This document shows positions 36,217-42,987 of a DNA stretch of 42,987 nucleotides, piece after piece (the first letter of the stretch is position 1; every line of letters starts with the position of its first letter). The stretch is taken from NCBI GenBank assembly GCA_017883205.1, contig JADGNZ010000053.1:1-42987 (forward strand), written 5' to 3'. The DNA comes from Thermoanaerobaculia bacterium (GTDB taxonomy: Bacteria > Acidobacteriota > Thermoanaerobaculia > Gp7-AA8). Both the position numbers and the translations under genes were made by a program. Under the pieces are notes generated by a model. The model worked only from the letters and a program-made list of their open reading frames with translations, was not told where the DNA came from and ran no database searches.

Positions 36217-36771
36217 TCAGAACGCGAAGCGAATACCCACGCTGACCGCGCCGTAGCGCGGCTTCGGACTGTAGAAATGAGCCCAGTGGTACGACCCCTC
36301 CGCAACGAGGCCGATGCTTCGCGAGATGGGGAAGATCCCGTTGACGCCACCGACGAAGCCGTAATCGCTCTCCTGCCGGCTGCCGCTGCTCTGGCGGTAA
36401 AGACCAGTTCCCGCGAAAAGGCCGGTGTACCCGAACGGCTCCGAGAATCGGTACTCGATCACGGCGTCCGCGTATTCGACTTGTCCTTTGGGATCGACGA
36501 CGTCGGCGATCGGTTTGCCGGTGGTGGGATCTGGCTTCACGAAGACGGTTCTGGCATCCATGCGCCCAACCTTGATCTTGAAGATCGTGTCCTGCTCCAT
36601 GTCGATTCCATACGAGATCTCCTCGAACCCGTGCTGGAAGTCGGACTTGCCGCCATCGAACGACTTCAGCGCCTTCGCTCCTCCTGCGAGGATCGTGAGC
36701 TCATGGTTCTGGGCGAGAACGGGAAGTGCAGCAACGAAGAGAAAGCCGAGAAGTATCAGAGTCTTTTTCAT
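36217..36771 (-). CDS. Outer-membrane beta-barrel protein
   Basis: A 184-residue protein from ATG 36771 with GAGGA upstream. A signal peptide (M-K-K-T-L-I-L-L-G-F-L-F-V-A-A-L-P-V-L-A) is followed by alternating strands such as A-D-A-V-I-E-Y-R-F and T-G-L-F-A-G-T-G-L-Y, and a C-terminal strand ending in G-I-R-F-A-F, the terminal phenylalanine typical of BAM-inserted barrels. It is a small OmpA/OmpW-like barrel of unknown role. Confidence 0.8.
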   Translation of the reverse strand: MKKTLILLGFLFVAALPVLAQNHELTILAGGAKALKSFDGGKSDFQHGFEEISYGIDMEQDTIFKIKVGRMDARTVFVKPDPTTGKPIADVVDPKGQVEYADAVIEYRFSEPFGYTGLFAGTGLYRQSSGSRQESDYGFVGGVNGIFPISRSIGLVAEGSYHWAHFYSPKPRYGAVSVGIRFAF

Positions 36772-36793
36772 GCAGTCCTCACTATATCGAAGT

Positions 36794-36898
36794 TGGGGGG
36801 GTGGGGAGTGGGGTGTGGGGTGTGGGAGTAGAAGAGTCGTGTTTGAAACAACCTTCGAGGATAAAACTCCCACTCCCCACACCCCACCCCCCACTCCC
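36794..36898. repeat. G-run/C-run inverted repeat
   Basis: The left arm on plus consists of G-runs of 7, 4, 4, 4 and 3 separated by one to three bases; the right arm, 36865-36898, is its C-rich complement. Between them is a ~35-base loop. It lies between the divergent outer-membrane and comF genes. Either strand could form a G-quadruplex or a long hairpin. Confidence 0.85.
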
Positions 36899-36899
36899 G

Positions 36900-36905
36900 T
36901 ACAAT
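36900..36905 (+). promoter_or_regulatory. -10 box of comF, leaderless
   Basis: TACAAT ends 6 bases before the comF ATG at 36912, the same spacing as at the RelE-like toxin (TATAAT, 6 bases, ATG). No ribosome binding site is present. Transcription would begin at or next to the ATG. The -35 region would fall in the C-rich arm of the inverted repeat. Confidence 0.5.
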
Positions 36906-36911
36906 CACACC

Positions 36912-37637
36912 ATGTTGCAAACACTGTCCTCTATAGGACGGGAGACGGCGAGAATAGTTCTTCACGCCTCGTGCGTGGTGTGCGATGGCGAGCTGCCGTG
37001 GCGGGCGCGGAAGGCTTCGTGCTGCGCGGCGTGCTGGGCGTCGCTGCCGCAGATTCCGGCAACGCGATGCCGTTACTGCGCGGCGCCGTGGAGCGGTAAC
37101 GATCCCGGTTACGTCTGCGGATCGTGTCTCGTCACGCCGCCGCCGGTGGTCTGGACCGAGGCGTGGGGCTGCTACCGGGGCTCGCTCGAAAAGGTCCTGC
37201 ACGCGTTCAAGTTCAAGCGACATGATTTCTTCGCAGCGCCGCTGGCCGAGCTGGTCGAGAGTGTCATCCGCGAGCGCGGCGATCTGGACTTCGACGCTGT
37301 CGTCCCCGTTCCGATGCATCGCGCCAAGCTGCGAAGGCGCGGGTACAACCAGGCCGAGCTCCTCGCCCGCGCACTGGCCCGCCGCCTCGGACTCCGCTGC
37401 GAGACGGCGCTCCTGGCGAAGACGCGCGACAGCAGCGCGCAATCGCGGCTGGCCCGCAACGAACGAGCGGCGAATGTGCACGATGCCTTCCGAGCCTCGC
37501 CGCGCGCGGCATCGCGGCGCATCCTTCTCGTCGACGATGTGATCACGACCGGCGAGACGATCCGCGCCTGCGCACGCGCCCTCACGGATGCCGGCGCGAA
37601 ACGCATCGCAGCGGCGGTGGTTGCGAAGACAGAATGA
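36912..37637 (+). CDS. comF: ComF family phosphoribosyltransferase-like protein
   Basis: A 241-residue ComF protein. The N-terminal half has the double zinc-finger cysteines (C-V-V-C, C-C-A-A-C, C-R-Y-C, C-G-S-C), and the C-terminal half a phosphoribosyltransferase fold with I-L-L-V-D-D-V-I-T-T-G-E-T at 204-216. ComF is needed for uptake of single-stranded DNA in natural competence and has other roles in species that are not competent. A 30-bp palindrome follows 10 bases after its stop. Confidence 0.93.
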   Translation: MLQTLSSIGRETARIVLHASCVVCDGELPWRARKASCCAACWASLPQIPATRCRYCAAPWSGNDPGYVCGSCLVTPPPVVWTEAWGCYRGSLEKVLHAFKFKRHDFFAAPLAELVESVIRERGDLDFDAVVPVPMHRAKLRRRGYNQAELLARALARRLGLRCETALLAKTRDSSAQSRLARNERAANVHDAFRASPRAASRRILLVDDVITTGETIRACARALTDAGAKRIAAAVVAKTE

Positions 37638-37647
37638 GTATCGAGGT

Positions 37648-37765
37648 CTATCCTGCGGCGAAGCGCGCAGGATCTCTCGCGACACCGCGCGAATGCAGCC
37701 TTTGTGCATTCAGGTTGTCTCCGCTCGGTGTTACCAGAGATCCTGCGCGCTTCGCCGCAGGATAG
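37648..37765. repeat. Long perfect inverted repeat after comF
   Basis: Arms 37648-37677 and 37736-37765 are perfectly complementary over 30 bases (CTATCCTGCGGCGAAGCGCG...). The inner region has a smaller stem, GAATGCA with TGCATTC. The length, perfection and position between genes suggest a recent MITE-type insertion or a strong terminator. Confidence 0.9.
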
Positions 37766-37787
37766 AGTGAGAAGAACGAGAGTACCA

Positions 37788-39011
37788 ATGCCCAATTACG
37801 ACCTGATCATCATCGGCGGCGGGATTATCGGCGGGAGCACGCTGTACCACCTGGCGCAACTCGGCTACGGCGGGCGCGTGCTCGTGCTCGAGCGCGAAGA
37901 CGCGCTGTCGAAAGGCTCGACCGCACTCTCCGCCGGCGGTTTCCGCAACATCTGGACGACGCCGATCAACATGCGGCTCACGAGCTACTCGATCGGGAAG
38001 CTGAAGTCGTTTCAGGATGAGCTTCAGTTTCCGATCGGATTCGATCAGCGCGGTTACCTCTTCTGCCAGTACGAAGAGAATTTCGAGAGCGCCAGGGCCT
38101 ACGGCAGCGAGTGGGCGAAGAACGGCGTGACGATCGAGTTCCTCGACGCGAAGGAAGTCGAAGCGAAGGTGCCGGGACTGCGCGCCGGGATCGGACATAT
38201 CGATCCCGAGGTGAACGAGATCCTGCAGATGAAACCGATCGCAGGAGGAGTGTTCGGACCGGACTGCGGCAGCTTCGATCCCTCGGCGGCGGCGCAGGGA
38301 TACTTCGAGCGCGGATTGGAGGGATTCGCGGGACGCGCCGAGCTGCGTCTGAACGCGACCGTCAAGAAGCTGCGCATCATGGACCGCGCCTATCGCGGCG
38401 TAGAGATGGAGGATGGCTCCTTCATCGAGAGCGAAAAGATCTTGGTCGCCGCGGGCGCGTGGACGAACGCGCTCATGGAAGCGTCCGGGCTGACTGGAGC
38501 GGACTTGCCGCCGGTGATCCCGCTCAATCGCATGCTGTTCATCACGAACATGCCGCCGATCGAGGGCTTCGAGCAGATTCCGATGACGATCATCGACAAC
38601 GGCATCTATTTCCGTCCCGAGGGACCGAACTTGATGATCGGGCGCGCGGACCCCGATACGCCTAAGGGCTTCGACACGACCGCCGACGCGAAGTACTACG
38701 AGGAGCAGATCAACTACTACATGCAGGAGCGCATCCCGGGGATGGAACGCTGCCGGCTGATGTCGATGTGGGGCGGCCTTTACGACACGAACGCGGTCGA
38801 TCACAACGCCGTCTTCGGCGAGCATCCGCACGTTGCCGGCCTGCTCTTCGCCACCGGGTTTTCAGGCCACGGTGCGATGGAGTCGCCGGCTGCGGGCCTG
38901 GCACTCTCCGAACTGTTGCAGTACGGCCAGTACCGCACACTCGATTGCACGCCGCTGTCGATCGCGCGATTCTGGGAGAACAAGCCGATTCACGAGACGA
39001 TCGTGATTTAG
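37788..39011 (+). CDS. FAD-dependent oxidoreductase (DAO family)
   Basis: A 407-residue protein of the D-amino-acid oxidase/sarcosine oxidase family. The FAD-binding Rossmann motif I-I-I-G-G-G-I-I-G-G is at 7-16; a later L-V-A-A-G-A-W-T-N-A-L and the C-terminal G-L-L-F-A-T-G-F-S-G-H-G complete the flavin site. It should oxidise an amine or amino acid (for example sarcosine, dimethylglycine or a D-amino acid); the substrate is not clear. No partner subunit is adjacent. ATG 37788 starts after the inverted repeat. Confidence 0.9.
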   Translation: MPNYDLIIIGGGIIGGSTLYHLAQLGYGGRVLVLEREDALSKGSTALSAGGFRNIWTTPINMRLTSYSIGKLKSFQDELQFPIGFDQRGYLFCQYEENFESARAYGSEWAKNGVTIEFLDAKEVEAKVPGLRAGIGHIDPEVNEILQMKPIAGGVFGPDCGSFDPSAAAQGYFERGLEGFAGRAELRLNATVKKLRIMDRAYRGVEMEDGSFIESEKILVAAGAWTNALMEASGLTGADLPPVIPLNRMLFITNMPPIEGFEQIPMTIIDNGIYFRPEGPNLMIGRADPDTPKGFDTTADAKYYEEQINYYMQERIPGMERCRLMSMWGGLYDTNAVDHNAVFGEHPHVAGLLFATGFSGHGAMESPAAGLALSELLQYGQYRTLDCTPLSIARFWENKPIHETIVI

Positions 39012-39022
39012 AAACCGGTATC

Positions 39023-39091
39023 ACCACAGAGACACAGAGGACACAGAGGACACAGAGATCGGTTTCTCTGTGTCCTCAGTGTCTCTGTGGT
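39023..39091. repeat. CCACAGAGACAC inverted repeat, copy 3
   Basis: ACCACAGAGACACAGAGGAC then ACAGAGGACACAGAGATC on the left, and TTTCTCTGTGTCCTCAGTGT then CTCTGTGGT on the right. It lies between converging genes and its right end encodes the last codons of the acyltransferase (N-Q-P-Q-R-H-stop). Confidence 0.85.
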
Positions 39092-40047
39092 TGGTTCTTC
39101 TCTCTCGCCTTTCTCCGTTTCCGCTCCCTCTTCACCTTTCTCCCCTCCGCCTTCTCATTCCCGAACACCTCCCATTTCGAGCGGATCCTCCAGCGGCCGT
39201 GCATCCACACCCACTGCTCCGGCACGCGGCGGATCTGCTCCTCGATGTCCGCGGTGAGCCGGGCTGTGATCGACGCTGCATCATCGTCGGGACCGGCAAG
39301 AATCGGCTCGAGGATGCGGATGTGCAGCTTGTCGCCGCGGCGCTCGCAAAACATGCGGATGATCGGCATACCTGTCGTGATCGCCAGTCTGGCTGGACCG
39401 AGCGGGGCCAGCGCCGGCCGCCCGAAGAAGGTCACGCGCACGCTCTCGGAGCGGATGCTTTGATCGATCAGAAATCCGAGAAGACTGCCGCGCCTCAACG
39501 CGCGGATCATTTCCCGACCGGCGGCGGTCGAGCCTCTGTCGATCGTCGAGATCCCGCTGCTGTGCCGCAACTCGGTCGCGAAGTCGTTCATCTCCACTTC
39601 GTCGCGTTCGCGATGAAGAACCGTGAGTGGCGTATGACGGGCGATGGCATGGGCCAGCCACTCCCAGTTGCCGCAGTGTCCCGTAATCCCGATCGCTCCC
39701 TCACCTGTTGGAAGATTCTCGAGGCCTTCAAACGTCGTGGTCCGCGCCAGTGTTTCCGCGTTGAGGTTCGGCAACCAGAGAATCTCGGCCAGTGTCTTGC
39801 CGAGGTGATGAAACATCGCCCGGGCCGTTCTGAGGCAGCGCCTGCGAGACCAGTCCGGGAACGCGGCGGTGATGTTTGCGATGGCACGCCCGCGATCGGG
39901 CCACAGCAGAAGCCATCCCAGTTGTCCGATGAAAACGCCGATGCCTCGGGCAGTGGGAAGAGAGAGACGGCGCACGACGCCACTCACAGCGCGCAGGCCG
40001 ATGGTCAGCACGCGACCGCGAATCACGCGTCGGGTAGGGATGGTCAC
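39076..40047 (-). CDS. LpxL/HtrB-type lipid acyltransferase
   Basis: A 323-residue protein of the lysophospholipid/lipid A acyltransferase family. The catalytic H-x4-E is present as G-H-C-G-N-W-E (His124, Glu129). An N-terminal hydrophobic segment (about 34-50) anchors it to the inner membrane, where it would add a secondary fatty acid to a lipid A precursor. The C-terminal 35 residues are very basic (K-R-E-R-K-R-R-K-A-R-E-K) and its last six codons come from a dispersed repeat. It is divergent from the kdsC-like gene, which also belongs to LPS synthesis. Confidence 0.9.
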   Translation of the reverse strand: MTIPTRRVIRGRVLTIGLRAVSGVVRRLSLPTARGIGVFIGQLGWLLLWPDRGRAIANITAAFPDWSRRRCLRTARAMFHHLGKTLAEILWLPNLNAETLARTTTFEGLENLPTGEGAIGITGHCGNWEWLAHAIARHTPLTVLHRERDEVEMNDFATELRHSSGISTIDRGSTAAGREMIRALRRGSLLGFLIDQSIRSESVRVTFFGRPALAPLGPARLAITTGMPIIRMFCERRGDKLHIRILEPILAGPDDDAASITARLTADIEEQIRRVPEQWVWMHGRWRIRSKWEVFGNEKAEGRKVKRERKRRKAREKNQPQRH

Positions 40048-40088
40048 AGGATGGATTCTATGTTGCGGCTGCTATCCTTCGCGCACAC

Positions 40089-40598
40089 ATGGCTCACGCG
40101 CGCGACATTCGCGTCATCGTCTCCGACGTCGACGGCGTCTGGACGGACGGGAAAATCATCTACGCCGGCGACCGCTCCGAGCTCAAGAACTTCAACGTCC
40201 GCGACGGGCTCGGCGCGAAGCTGGCCCAACGCGTCGGCATCCGGATCGTGCTTCTCACATCGCGACGCTCGGCCGCGCTCACGCGCCGCGCGCGCGAGCT
40301 CGGCATCACCGAGCTTCATCAGGGCGCAACGAACAAGGCTGTTGCCTGCGCGGAGATCCTCGAGTCGATGGCCCTCTCGTTCGATCAGGCCCTCTACATC
40401 GGCGACGATCTTCCGGACCTGGCGCCGATGCTGCGCGCAGGACTCTCCGCTGCACCCGCCGATGCCGCGCCAGAAGTCTACGCTGCCGCTGCCTGGAAAC
40501 TGCAGTCGGCCGGAGGTAACGGCGCATTCCGCGAGCTGGTCGAGCGGCTCCTGCGCGAGCGCGGCGAGTGGGAGGCAGTTCTTCAGGGTTACCGCTAG
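40089..40598 (+). CDS. kdsC: KdsC-like HAD phosphatase
   Basis: A 169-residue HAD-superfamily phosphatase of the KdsC type, which removes phosphate from Kdo 8-phosphate in LPS core synthesis. The nucleophile motif is D-V-D-G-V-W-T-D-G (Asp13, Asp15), with Trp where Leu is usual; the later G-D-D-L-P-D-L is the metal-binding motif III. A CMP-sialic-acid-type or other sugar phosphatase cannot be excluded. A TATCCT hexamer at 40073-40078 suggests a short-leader promoter. Confidence 0.88.
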   Translation: MAHARDIRVIVSDVDGVWTDGKIIYAGDRSELKNFNVRDGLGAKLAQRVGIRIVLLTSRRSAALTRRARELGITELHQGATNKAVACAEILESMALSFDQALYIGDDLPDLAPMLRAGLSAAPADAAPEVYAAAAWKLQSAGGNGAFRELVERLLRERGEWEAVLQGYR

Positions 40599-40639
40599 TT
40601 GTTTTATGATCCGCTCGCACCACAACAACTGAGGTCACG

Positions 40640-41569
40640 ATGTCTGAGCAGGCGTGCGTCCTGATCGTCGAAGATAGCGAAGCCGATCGTGCTCTGCTCG
40701 ATACCCACCTGAGCCGCGACGGGTTCGAGACCGAGTTCGCGTGCGATGGCGTCGAAGCGTGGCAGATGCTCGACGCGAGTCCCGACCGCTACGATCTCGT
40801 CCTTCTCGACCGCTCCATGCCGCGCATGAACGGGATGGACCTGCTCAAGCGCATCAAGAGCGATCACCGCTTCCTCATCATTCCGGTCATCCTCCAGAGC
40901 GCGCTCGTCGCGCGGGACGAAGTGATCGAGGGCATCCGCGGCGGCGCCTACTACTACCTGACCAAACCATACGACGTCGAGATGTTGATGAGTGTCGTGC
41001 GCACGGCCGCCGCCGACAGTGCCGCCGCGCGCGAGCTGCAGCGGCGCGTGCGCCGAGGGTTGCAGGTTCTGCAATTGCTCGACGATGCCCACTTCACGTT
41101 TCGCACGATCGAAGAGGCGCGCGGTCTGGCTGCGGTTCTTGCCAACGCCTGTCCCGATGCCGAGGCGACGGTCATCGGGCTCACGGAGCTCCTCGTCAAC
41201 GCCGTCGAGCACGGCAACCTCGGCATCACGTACGACGACAAGAGCGCGCTGCTGTCCGACGGGACCTGGGCTGCCGAGGTTGAGCGAAGGCTCACGCTGC
41301 CGGAGAATGTCAGCAAGCGCGTCGACGTCGGATTCCACCGCAACGACACCGAGTTGCGCTTCACGATCGCCGACCGCGGCAACGGCTTCGAGTGGACGCG
41401 CTATCTCGACATCGATCCGCGCAGAGCCTTCGATCGTCACGGCCGCGGCATCCTCATGGCCCGCCACGTCAGCTTCTCATCGATCGAGTACCGCGGTTGC
41501 GGGAACGAGGTGGTGGCAACGGTGGTTTGTTGTGTGCCCGAGGCTGCGGCTGGAAGCGGAGCGGCGTGA
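40640..41569 (+). CDS. Response regulator fused to RsbW-like ATPase
   Basis: A 309-residue protein. Residues 1-125 are a receiver domain: acidic pocket Glu11/Asp12, phospho-acceptor Asp57 (L-L-D-R-S-M-P) and Lys109 (L-T-K-P-Y-D). Residues ~150-300 are a GHKL ATPase of the RsbW/anti-sigma type with E-L-L-V-N-A-V-E-H-G-N at 183-193, D-R-G-N-G-F-E-W at 245-252 and G-R-G-I-L at 268-272. No histidine for autophosphorylation is seen, so the ATPase is more likely a serine kinase or anti-sigma module than a sensor kinase. Its stop overlaps the permease start (GTGA). Confidence 0.88.
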   Translation: MSEQACVLIVEDSEADRALLDTHLSRDGFETEFACDGVEAWQMLDASPDRYDLVLLDRSMPRMNGMDLLKRIKSDHRFLIIPVILQSALVARDEVIEGIRGGAYYYLTKPYDVEMLMSVVRTAAADSAAARELQRRVRRGLQVLQLLDDAHFTFRTIEEARGLAAVLANACPDAEATVIGLTELLVNAVEHGNLGITYDDKSALLSDGTWAAEVERRLTLPENVSKRVDVGFHRNDTELRFTIADRGNGFEWTRYLDIDPRRAFDRHGRGILMARHVSFSSIEYRGCGNEVVATVVCCVPEAAAGSGAA

Positions 41570-42942
41570 TTTTGCGCGGGAGTCGGGATTCACTACACCA
41601 CGCCGAGGCGGGACGCCTCGACGCCGCGGTCGAGACGACCGCACTCCTTCGCCGCCTCGGCGCGTTCGACGCCACGATGATCGTGATGGGCGGCATCATC
41701 GGCTCGGGCATCTTTCTCAATCCCACCGTCGTGGCCAAGCAGGTTCACACACCGGCGCTGATCCTAGGCGCGTGGATTACCGGCGGCGTGATCGCGCTCC
41801 TCGGCGCATTCGCCTACGCGGAGCTGGCAGCGCTGCGTCCCGAGGTGGGTGGTCAGTACGCGTACCTTCGCGACGCCTACCATCCGTCGGTCGCCTTCAT
41901 GTACGGCTGGGCGCTGCTGCTCATCGTGCAGAGCGGCGGGATGGCGGCGGTCGCCGCGACGTTCGCGCGCTACGCGCTCAGTTTGATCGGCATCGCCGTC
42001 CCGGAGTGGACGGTCGCCGTCGGTGCGCTGCTCATCCTCACACTCATCAACTGTCTCGGCGTGCGCAGCGGCAGCAACACGCAAAACGCGCTCATGCTGC
42101 TGAAGCTCGCAGCGATCGCCATGCTCCTCGTGGCCGGAGCGACCGTCGTCGCGCCACATGCCGCGCCACGCGCGATGTTCGACGCTCCCCTCTCCACCGA
42201 TCTCTTCCTCCGCTTCGGCGCGGCAATGACTCCCGTGATGTTCGCGTATGGCGGATGGCAGACCGCGAGCTTCGTGTCCGGCGAGCTTGCGCGCCCGCGT
42301 CGCGACCTTCCCATCGGCTTGCTCGTCGGCATCATCGGCGTCATCGCCATCTACGTCGGTGTCAGTTACGTCTGCGTGCGCGCCCTCGGTGCCGCCGGAC
42401 TGGCGAACGCCGCCACTCCCGCCTCCGCCGTGATGCGCCTCGCCCTCGGCGAGCGCGGCGCGCGGCTGATCGCTGCCGGCATCGCTATCTCCACGCTCGG
42501 CTTTCTCAGCCAGAGCATGCTCACCGCGCCCCGTGTCTACTACGCGATGGCTGCCGACGGACTCTTCTTCAAGAGCGTCGGACGCATCAGCGCGAAGACG
42601 CACGTGCCGGTCGTCGCGATCGCGTTGCAGGGCATCGTGGCGATCATCATCACAGTGTCCGGCACGTACGAACAGATCCTCAGCTACGTCGTCTCGACCG
42701 ATTTCATCTTCTTCGGCCTGACCGGCCTGGCGCTCTTCATCTTCCGCCGCCGCCAACCCGCCGCCGGTTTCCGAACGCCGGGCCATCCGTTCACGACCGG
42801 CATCTTCACGATCTCCTGCTGGATCGTCGTCATCGCCACGATCGTGAAGTCGCCCGTCAACAGTTTGATTGGATTCGCGATCCTCGCCGCGGGATTGCCG
42901 GCGTACGCGTGGTGGAGAAGGGCGAAGCAGCGGTCATCGTGA
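41566..42942 (+). CDS. APC-family amino-acid permease
   Basis: A 458-residue APC-superfamily transporter with about twelve membrane helices. The conserved first helix contains G-G-I-I-G-S-G-I-F-L-N-P. It should import or exchange an amino acid across the inner membrane; the substrate is unknown. GTG 41566 overlaps the stop of the regulator gene (GTGA). The first ~30 codons are formed by a copy of the GC-rich palindrome family, giving A-V-E-T-T-A-L-L at residues 21-28. No later ATG precedes helix 1, so this unusual start is needed. Confidence 0.92.
   Translation: MILRGSRDSLHHAEAGRLDAAVETTALLRRLGAFDATMIVMGGIIGSGIFLNPTVVAKQVHTPALILGAWITGGVIALLGAFAYAELAALRPEVGGQYAYLRDAYHPSVAFMYGWALLLIVQSGGMAAVAATFARYALSLIGIAVPEWTVAVGALLILTLINCLGVRSGSNTQNALMLLKLAAIAMLLVAGATVVAPHAAPRAMFDAPLSTDLFLRFGAAMTPVMFAYGGWQTASFVSGELARPRRDLPIGLLVGIIGVIAIYVGVSYVCVRALGAAGLANAATPASAVMRLALGERGARLIAAGIAISTLGFLSQSMLTAPRVYYAMAADGLFFKSVGRISAKTHVPVVAIALQGIVAIIITVSGTYEQILSYVVSTDFIFFGLTGLALFIFRRRQPAAGFRTPGHPFTTGIFTISCWIVVIATIVKSPVNSLIGFAILAAGLPAYAWWRRAKQRSS
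41601..41660. repeat. GC-rich palindromic element, partial copy 4
   Basis: CGCCGAGGCGGGACGCCTCG followed by the GCGGTCGAGACGACC-type core. The 24 bases at 41626-41649 are identical to 28181-28204. The right part ends CGCCGCCTCGG, complementary to the left end. It lies in frame within the start of the permease gene. Confidence 0.8.
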
Positions 42943-42973
42943 AACCGTCATCCGATAGGTGCCGGAGGAACGA

Positions 42974-42987
42974 ACGTAGGTCGGACT
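42974..42987. repeat. Start of a GTAGGTCGGACT repeat, cut by the window
   Basis: ACGTAGGTCGGACT at the end of the window is identical to the left arm of the inverted repeat at 30785-30855. It follows the permease stop by 31 bases and probably continues beyond the window. Confidence 0.7.

Overview
The window looks like chromosome of a GC-rich, Gram-negative, heterotrophic soil-type bacterium. It encodes an LpxL/HtrB-type acyltransferase, a KdsC-like Kdo-8-phosphate phosphatase and an outer-membrane beta-barrel protein (Gram-negative envelope), and a zwf-opcA-pgl operon. Lipoproteins, small exported proteins and families of short palindromic intergenic repeats are abundant. Together these suggest Acidobacteriota (Thermoanaerobaculia-like) or a relative; this is inference from style, since no rRNA or marker gene is present.

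Layout. 1-7.1 kb: small membrane proteins, lipoproteins, a MOSC protein, a secreted cupin, an Imm42-like immunity protein between two ~100 bp imperfect repeats, and a GNAT acetyltransferase. 7.1-17.4 kb: a type I restriction-modification locus (hsdM, hsdS, hsdR) loaded with extra modules: an MntA/HepT toxin-antitoxin pair and an ORF6N-like remnant between hsdM and hsdS, then a PrrC/RloC-like AAA_13 ATPase and a RelE/XRE-type toxin-antitoxin pair between hsdS and hsdR, and five 23-bp iterons just before hsdR. 17.4-19.6 kb: a broken TIR fragment, a proline-rich protein with a membrane C-terminus, and an intact TIR-domain gene. 19.6-23.6 kb: a membrane/SH3b protein, a frameshifted gene and a glycine-rich exported protein.

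23.7-28.9 kb is accessory DNA: a minus-strand operon of a signal-less protealysin-like M4 metalloprotease with two unknown partners, a tandem array of about ten 42-bp units that each fold as a hairpin, one or two ribbon-helix-helix-like genes, and an AbrB/MazE-type antitoxin without a visible toxin.

28.9-43.0 kb is mostly core metabolism and envelope: pgl, opcA and zwf (oxidative pentose phosphate pathway, minus strand), a possible 19-residue small protein, an ECF-like sigma factor coupled to a zinc-finger/TPR protein, a membrane dipeptidase, an outer-membrane protein, comF, a FAD-dependent oxidoreductase, lpxL-like and kdsC-like genes, a response regulator fused to an RsbW-like ATPase, and an amino-acid permease. 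Overlapping starts and stops (ATGA, GTGA, TTGA) are frequent, so translational coupling is common.

The strongest leads for undescribed biology are the 42-bp hairpin array next to the RHH gene and protease operon, the TIR-fragment/membrane-protein/TIR unit attached to the overloaded type I RM locus, the repeat-flanked Imm42 gene, and a GC-rich palindrome family, one copy of which forms the coding start of the permease. No tRNA, rRNA, CRISPR array, transposase or integrase was seen.
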